The notes under the pieces are model-generated. The model was not told where the DNA came from and searched no databases. It was given only the letters and a program-made list of their open reading frames with translations. The position numbers and the translations under genes are program-made. Below are positions 41,887 through 46,518 of a stretch of 46,518 nucleotides of DNA, piece after piece; the first letter of the stretch is position 1, and the number at the start of each line of letters is the position of its first letter. This DNA is from an uncultured Odoribacter sp. (lineage in GTDB: Bacteria > Bacteroidota > Bacteroidia > Bacteroidales > Marinifilaceae), in NCBI GenBank assembly GCA_944321145.1, contig CALUKF010000021.1, positions 1-46,518 on the forward strand. The letters are read 5' to 3'.

Positions 41887-44457
41887 TTAAAATTCCTGTC
41901 CCAAAACGAAGTGGATTTGCGAACCTGCTGCCCCTCTGCGTCCCGGTACGTCGTCGAAGCCATAGCCCCAGTCAATACCCAACAGCCCGAACATCGGCAA
42001 GAAGACGCGCAAACCGACACCTGCCGAACGATAGAGGTTGAACGGCTCGAAATCCCTCAACTCATACCACGAGTTGCCGGCTTCCAGGAATGCCAAGGCG
42101 TAAATGGTTGCCGACTGAGCCAATGAAATCGGGTAACGCAATTCCATCGTCAGCTTTGAATACAGGCTGGCATCGGAGGAACTCGGCGTAAGGAAGCTCG
42201 AACCGGCATTCGTCAACGAACCGTTCTCGTATCCACGCAAGCCGATGTATTCGCGCCCGTAAAGGCTGTATCCCGACATGCCGTCGCCACCCATCTCAAA
42301 ACCTTCGAACGGAGAACGCTTGTCCGGGTCGTAATATCCCAAAAAACCGTATTGTATGCCGGCATATAATACCAATTTCTGCATTCTGTCGAGAGGCATG
42401 TAGATTTTCCCGTCGAATCTCCATTTATGGTATTCAATCAGGCGGTATTTTTCCCGGTCTTCGATGGTCGGACCGTCATAATCCTTGTGTACAAACCAAG
42501 AATAAGGCGGTGTGAACGACAATCCCAAGGTGAAATCAGAACCTCTACGCGTGTACAAGGGATTGTCAATTGAACTGCGCCGTATCTGGATGGAAAACGA
42601 AAGGTTGTTGGAATTGCCTTCCTGAATGATGTAATAAGGCCAGTTCTGCAATGCGTAGTGCTGGTAAGACATTTCCGTGTACATGGTAAAGAAATCATCC
42701 GGCCACTTTACACGGCGCCCTAACCCTACACTGAAACCGAAGGTACTCATAAATTGGTCGGCATCCTTATTGCGTTCCGCCTGAGCTCCGGCATAATAAG
42801 AATTGTAGTAATTCTGGCTGAAACCGGTTTGGCGGGAATAGTAAAGGGAAACGCTCAAAGAATTAGGTTTCTTGCCACCCAACCAAGGTTCACGGAAAGA
42901 CAGGCTGAAGGAACTATAATATTTACCGTTGGTCTGTGCCCGCAAACTCAGCGTCTGCCCGTCACCCTGCGGCAACGGACGGTAGGATTCCCAATTAAAA
43001 ATGTTGCGGATGGAGAAATTCGAGAACGTCAAGCCCACCGAACCGATAATCATCCCGGCACCCCAACCGCCGGAAATCTCAATCCGGTCGTTGGCTTTCT
43101 CCTCCACTACATATTCCAAATCCACGGTTCCCGCTTCCCGATTAGCATTAATCGGTTTCACATCCAACTTTTCCGGGTCAAAATGTCCCAGGTTCGCCAA
43201 CTCCCGTACGCTTCGCATCACGTCTTCCCGGCTGAACAAGTCGCCCGGATAAGTGTAAAGCTCCCGCCGGATAACGTGTTCATGCGTCCGGGTGTTTCCT
43301 TTGATCAACACCCGGTTGACGGTTGCCTGCGGACCTTCTACAATCCGGATTTCTACATCTATGGAATCGCTCCCCACCACCTTCTCCACCGGCATGATAT
43401 CGGAAAACAAATAACCTTTGTTTTGGTAGCAATAATTAAAGACGGCATCCTCGTCACTCAACAAGCGTTCAGTAAAATACGTCTTATTGTACACGTCACC
43501 TTTCTGAATGTTCAACAAACGGGACAGGTATTCCGAATCGTAGATAGTGTTGCCGACCCAAGTAATGTCATTATAATAATACTTATTGCCTTCCTCCACG
43601 TCCAGATAGATTTTCACCCGCTTGTCTGACACCTGCACAACGCTGTCCGCCACAATGGAAGCATCCCGATAACCCAACTCGTTATACCGGTCTAACAAAT
43701 TGTATTTGTCATCTTCGTAATTGGCTTCGATGTACTTGGAGGACTTGAAGAAATTCACGAGGTTTTTCTCTTTGGTCTTTTTCATGGCATTCTTCAACTT
43801 CCTGTCCTTTACCTCTTCGTTGCCCGTCAAGACAATCTCGCTGATTTTGATTTTATCCTTCCGCTCCACCGTCACATCCAAAATGACAAAATTAGGATGC
43901 TCTGGGTCGTCCCGCTGCAATACCTTGACAGCAATATTGTAATAGCCTTTCTCCTTGAAATATTTTTCCACGATATGGCGCAGGTTCGACACCAGGTTGT
44001 CCGTCACTTGCTGTCCGGGCAACAACGTGATGCGCTCCTTGATTTTGCTCTCTTCCGAGTTCTTTATCCCAATGTAGTTCACGCCCGACAATTTATGCCG
44101 TTCCGTCAAGTTCATGACTAAATACACCATGTTCCCCTCAATCCGTCCGATAGAAATCGTCACGTCCGAGAACAAGCCTTGGCTGTACAAGCGTTTAATG
44201 GCTTTCGTAATGGCGTCCCCGGGGATACGCACCTCGCTGCCCACTTGCAGGTTTGCCAACTGAATCAGCGTTTCAGAGTCGTATTGTTCACCCAACCCAG
44301 TGACCTCTATTCCGCCAATCACATAAGTTTTCGGACTCGAATAAAACACTTCCGGCACATTGCCCATTGTATCGGCAACCTGCCCAAAAGCTCTGCCAAC
44401 ACCCAAAAAAGTTATCAGAATACCAAGAATTACTTTTCCAATCATACTTTTATTCAT
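41887..44457 (-). CDS. bamA: Outer membrane assembly factor BamA
   Basis: Central Bam complex component, 856 residues, inserting beta-barrel proteins into the outer membrane. Signal peptide (MNKSMIGKVILGILITFLGVGRAFGQ). Five POTRA domains cover about 45-425 (for example YVIGGIEVTGLGEQYDSETL, IKISEIVLTGNEEVKDRKL, VNRVLIKGNTRTHEHVIRRELYTYPGDLF). The 16-stranded barrel runs from 450 to 856 and ends HFVLGQEF with the terminal Phe of the beta-signal. Length is typical for the phylum. Upstream of ompH/skp, downstream of uppS (57-nt gap). Confidence 0.95.
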   Translation of the reverse strand: MNKSMIGKVILGILITFLGVGRAFGQVADTMGNVPEVFYSSPKTYVIGGIEVTGLGEQYDSETLIQLANLQVGSEVRIPGDAITKAIKRLYSQGLFSDVTISIGRIEGNMVYLVMNLTERHKLSGVNYIGIKNSEESKIKERITLLPGQQVTDNLVSNLRHIVEKYFKEKGYYNIAVKVLQRDDPEHPNFVILDVTVERKDKIKISEIVLTGNEEVKDRKLKNAMKKTKEKNLVNFFKSSKYIEANYEDDKYNLLDRYNELGYRDASIVADSVVQVSDKRVKIYLDVEEGNKYYYNDITWVGNTIYDSEYLSRLLNIQKGDVYNKTYFTERLLSDEDAVFNYCYQNKGYLFSDIMPVEKVVGSDSIDVEIRIVEGPQATVNRVLIKGNTRTHEHVIRRELYTYPGDLFSREDVMRSVRELANLGHFDPEKLDVKPINANREAGTVDLEYVVEEKANDRIEISGGWGAGMIIGSVGLTFSNFSIRNIFNWESYRPLPQGDGQTLSLRAQTNGKYYSSFSLSFREPWLGGKKPNSLSVSLYYSRQTGFSQNYYNSYYAGAQAERNKDADQFMSTFGFSVGLGRRVKWPDDFFTMYTEMSYQHYALQNWPYYIIQEGNSNNLSFSIQIRRSSIDNPLYTRRGSDFTLGLSFTPPYSWFVHKDYDGPTIEDREKYRLIEYHKWRFDGKIYMPLDRMQKLVLYAGIQYGFLGYYDPDKRSPFEGFEMGGDGMSGYSLYGREYIGLRGYENGSLTNAGSSFLTPSSSDASLYSKLTMELRYPISLAQSATIYALAFLEAGNSWYELRDFEPFNLYRSAGVGLRVFLPMFGLLGIDWGYGFDDVPGRRGAAGSQIHFVLGQEF

Positions 44458-44514
44458 TTATATGGCGACTCATTCCATCGGTTCTCCCGAAGCTTTTATC
44501 GCATTGTCTCCCAA

Positions 44515-45267
44515 TTATCTATCCTCCCCTCTCACCTGCTCGCCCGTCATGCCAAAACGCCGTTCGCGATGTTGGTAATTACGGATGGCCAAATATAAAT
44601 CATCTTTTTCAAAATCAGGCCAAAATTTTTCGAGAAAATAGAACTCCGTATAAGCACACTGCCAAAGCAAGAAATTGCTCAACCGGCATTCCCCGCTTGT
44701 CCGCACCAGCAAATCGGGGTCAGGAATCCCGTCAGTCGTCAGATAATGAGCAAAATGCTCTTCACTGAAAACGCCGTCGTCCACCTTCCCTGCCTTGTAA
44801 TCCTCCGCCAATCGCCGGGCTGCTTCCACAATTTCCCAACGCGCCCCATAGCTCAAAGCTAAAATCAAAGTCACCCCCCGGTTTCCTGCCGTCTGCTCCA
44901 CCAACCCCTCCATTTTCTGCCACACCTCTGCCGGCAAATCCGTCGTATGCCCAATCACTTTGATTCTCACCCCTTGCCTCATCAACTCCGGCGTTTCCCG
45001 CACAATGGCATCCGCCATTAGACCCATCAACGCATCCACCTCCTCCTTCGGACGGTGCCAATTCTCGATGGAGAACGTGTATAACGTCAAATAACGCAAC
45101 CCAATCTCTCCCGCCGCTTCCACCACCCGCTTCACCGTGTCCACCCCCGCCTTGTGCCCATACAACCGGTCTAACCCGCGTTGCTGAGCCCAACGTCCGT
45201 TCCCGTCCATAATAATCGCTATATGTTCCGGCAATCCAGCCGCTTTGATTTCTTCTTGCATCGTCAT
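44515..45267 (-). CDS. uppS: Isoprenyl transferase (undecaprenyl diphosphate synthase)
   Basis: cis-Prenyltransferase making the C55 carrier lipid for wall and O-antigen synthesis; 250 residues. Catalytic MDGNGRWAQQRGLDRLYGH (Asp21, His39 region), TFSIENWHRPKEEV (Ile where most have Thr), and C-terminal PDLLVRTSGECRLSNFLLWQ with YTEFYF. The ATG at 45267 (MTMQEE) is used; an internal ATG two codons later is possible. Between nadK and bamA, as in other Bacteroidales. Confidence 0.94.
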   Translation of the reverse strand: MTMQEEIKAAGLPEHIAIIMDGNGRWAQQRGLDRLYGHKAGVDTVKRVVEAAGEIGLRYLTLYTFSIENWHRPKEEVDALMGLMADAIVRETPELMRQGVRIKVIGHTTDLPAEVWQKMEGLVEQTAGNRGVTLILALSYGARWEIVEAARRLAEDYKAGKVDDGVFSEEHFAHYLTTDGIPDPDLLVRTSGECRLSNFLLWQCAYTEFYFLEKFWPDFEKDDLYLAIRNYQHRERRFGMTGEQVRGEDR

Positions 45268-45293
45268 ATCTTACTTAAAATGGAAAAAACGCT

Positions 45294-45301
45294 CAAAGAT
45301 A
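45294..45301 (-). promoter_or_regulatory. uppS -7 element
   Basis: Minus strand TATCTTTG (TAnnTTTG) in the 67-nt nadK-uppS gap; predicted start near 45289, 22 nt before the uppS ATG. An AAAA-rich region precedes it without an exact -33 TTTG. Confidence 0.55.
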
Positions 45302-45334
45302 GAAATAAAATCACACAAAACACCACATCTGCCC

Positions 45335-46225
45335 TCAAATCTCATTTCGCCTGTCTTCTCCCCACCGCAATTTGTTGCGCAACGTCTCGTAATAATTATG
45401 CCCGGGCAAATTCGCCACATGCAATCTGACCTCATCCACTTTCACCGCCAGGCGGCACGTATCCGGCATCTCACGGTGGCGCGAATCCGTACTCAAAATA
45501 AAGCTGCGCGAACGGCTCTCCACCTCCAGTACAATCTCAGCCCCCGAAGGCACCACCAGCGGGCGCATGCTCAAATTATGCGGACAAATCGGCGTCAGAA
45601 TAATATTCCGGCAATCCGGGCTGACAATGGGTCCCCCTCCGCTCATCGAATAAGCCGTCGAGCCTGTCGGCGTCGCCACCACCAGCCCGTCTGCCCAATA
45701 AGTCGTCAGGTACGTGTTCCCTATCGAAGCATGGATATTCAACAGCGAGGAAGTCGCCGCCTTCTGCACCGCCACCTCGTTCAACGCATAATCCAGTCCC
45801 GGCAACCGTTTCCCGTCTACCTCCAATTGTAACATTTCCCGTTGCGCCACTTCATACCGTCCCTCCACAATGCAATCCACTGCCGTCCGGATTTCATCCG
45901 CCCGTACATTGGCAAGGAAACCCAAACGTCCCCCGTTCACTCCCAATATCGGGATATCGCTCCCCTTCACGTATTCCACCGAGTCCAAAAAAGTGCCATC
46001 CCCTCCCACGCTCAACAACAAATCCACCCCAATGCCTGCCAAACCGCCCGTTCCAAACCTTCCCGTCCCCTCCGGCAAACACACTTCCTTCTCCGCCAAC
46101 TCCTCCAACAACCTCCCTTCACACAACACCTTGCACCCTCTTCCCTCCAACGCTTCCACCATCTCCCTCAAACACCCCAACGACACCTCGTTCAATTTTT
46201 TTGCAAAAACAGCAACTGTTCTCAT
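45335..46225 (-). CDS. nadK: NAD kinase
   Basis: ATP-NAD 2'-phosphotransferase, sole source of NADP. The 296 residues from MRTVAVFAKKLNEVS include LLSVGGDGTFLDSV (GGDG 74-77, Asp76 catalytic), GVNGGRLGFLANV, and YWADGLVVATPTGSTAYSMSGGGPIV. An upstream TTG (three codons) is not needed. Its promoter lies at 46247. First gene of the nadK-uppS-bamA-ompH-murI cluster, each with some independent promoter signals. Confidence 0.95.
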   Translation of the reverse strand: MRTVAVFAKKLNEVSLGCLREMVEALEGRGCKVLCEGRLLEELAEKEVCLPEGTGRFGTGGLAGIGVDLLLSVGGDGTFLDSVEYVKGSDIPILGVNGGRLGFLANVRADEIRTAVDCIVEGRYEVAQREMLQLEVDGKRLPGLDYALNEVAVQKAATSSLLNIHASIGNTYLTTYWADGLVVATPTGSTAYSMSGGGPIVSPDCRNIILTPICPHNLSMRPLVVPSGAEIVLEVESRSRSFILSTDSRHREMPDTCRLAVKVDEVRLHVANLPGHNYYETLRNKLRWGEDRRNEI

Positions 46226-46246
46226 AACTTCCAACTATTAGTCCGG

Positions 46247-46254
46247 CAAAGATA
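46247..46254 (-). promoter_or_regulatory. nadK -7 element
   Basis: Minus strand TATCTTTG (TAnnTTTG); predicted start near 46242, 17 nt before the ATG at 46225. The upstream sense strand (46315-46400) is purine-rich. Confidence 0.6.
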
Positions 46255-46500
46255 AGAATTTCCTGCCATTGCCGAAAATCCACACCCACCTTCCAAAATA
46301 CTTTTTCCAAAGTAAATTTCACATATCCCCACCCGCCACCGCCTCCTCTCCATTTTTCCTCCGACTCCCCTTCCTTTCCAAACTGTCCTTATCCTGAAAA
46401 AAGTTGACTTGATTAATACTTCATTTAATTAGCTCTTTAGTCTGTTTCAAAATTACATAAAAAACTTATATGTTCTCTCTTTTTTTGTTGCCTTTTTCCC
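46255..46500. other. Non-coding right-hand interval
   Basis: No supported gene. The plus strand is pyrimidine-rich to about 46400, then AT-rich with T-runs. The last 120 nt (from the AAAAAAGTTGACTT near 46400) have the look of an insertion-sequence edge, but no inverted repeat partner or transposase is in the window. Confidence 0.35.
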
Positions 46501-46518
46501 TGCTGGGAATTCCCAGCA
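46501..46518. repeat. Perfect 18-bp palindrome at window end
   Basis: TGCTGGGAATTCCCAGCA is fully self-complementary and ends exactly at the last base of the window. It may be half of a terminator stem, the inner part of an inverted repeat, or an assembly break at a fold-back sequence. Confidence 0.7.

Noticed and set aside
1-46518. CRISPR arrays, prophage, rRNA or complete insertion sequence
   Set aside because: No regularly spaced direct repeats with unique spacers, no cas, integrase, structural phage, transposase or rRNA sequence was recognised.

Overview
The window reads as a chromosomal segment of a Bacteroidales bacterium (phylum Bacteroidota). The evidence is the recurrent promoter element TAnnTTTG, with a TTTG/TTG about 19-20 nt upstream at the best sites; weak Shine-Dalgarno signals; lipoproteins with acidic residues after the lipid-modified cysteine; family members typical of the phylum (Porin_10-type porin, DUF2851, a DUF5106/thioredoxin remnant, a FeoA-FeoB fusion with a Cys-rich partner, a long NusB); and the relA/spoT-fur-purA and nadK-uppS-bamA-ompH-murI neighbourhoods. 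I cannot resolve the genus. There is no phage, complete insertion sequence, CRISPR array or rRNA; one tRNA (Gln, CUG) is present.

Layout. 0.5-4.1 kb: plus-strand cluster of strongly G-ending genes (unknown protein, PfkB sugar kinase, Crp/Fnr-like regulator, sugar O-acetyltransferase, HAD phosphatase), with tandem heptamers of the GATTAAC type at the gene boundaries. 4.2-6.3 kb: a small antitoxin-like gene, a possible small ORF, an AlkZ-related-like protein, a 500-bp non-coding stretch and tRNA-Gln. 6.3-12.9 kb: minus-strand operon parE, parC, shikimate kinase, MBL-fold hydrolase, nitroreductase. 13.0-19.5 kb: truncated thioredoxin-like remnant, inverted repeats, a carboxypeptidase-regulatory-like protein, two envelope coiled-coil proteins, a small Cys-containing membrane protein, DUF2851 and a membrane metallophosphoesterase. 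19.5-27.1 kb: information-processing genes (dnaB, 3'-5' exonuclease, recN, nusB, glnS) plus a YitT-type membrane protein. 27.2-32.2 kb: envelope genes (porin, MltF-like lytic transglycosylase, beta-barrel protein behind a long structured leader, surface lipoprotein). 32.7-33.4 kb: unknown protein. 33.4-40.3 kb: feoB and its Cys-rich partner, a repeat-rich control region, purA, a Fur-family regulator and relA/spoT. 40.4-46.2 kb: murI, ompH/skp, bamA, uppS and nadK.

The genes are mostly housekeeping: topology control, replication and repair, stringent response, iron uptake and envelope assembly. UppS supplies the lipid carrier and MurI the D-glutamate for peptidoglycan; BamA with the Skp-like OmpH builds outer-membrane proteins; the MltF-like protein trims peptidoglycan. 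The unusual material is non-coding: (1) a leader or small RNA of about 240-310 nt with six predicted hairpins at 30.7-31.0 kb; (2) heptamer tandem repeats at 2.7-4.2 kb that carry stop and start codons; (3) a 145-bp element at 36.1 kb with 16-bp terminal inverted repeats enclosing four AGTAC motifs spaced exactly 11 bp, next to a perfect palindrome overlapping the feoB promoter. No clearly new multi-gene system was found; these three are the best candidates for undescribed biology.
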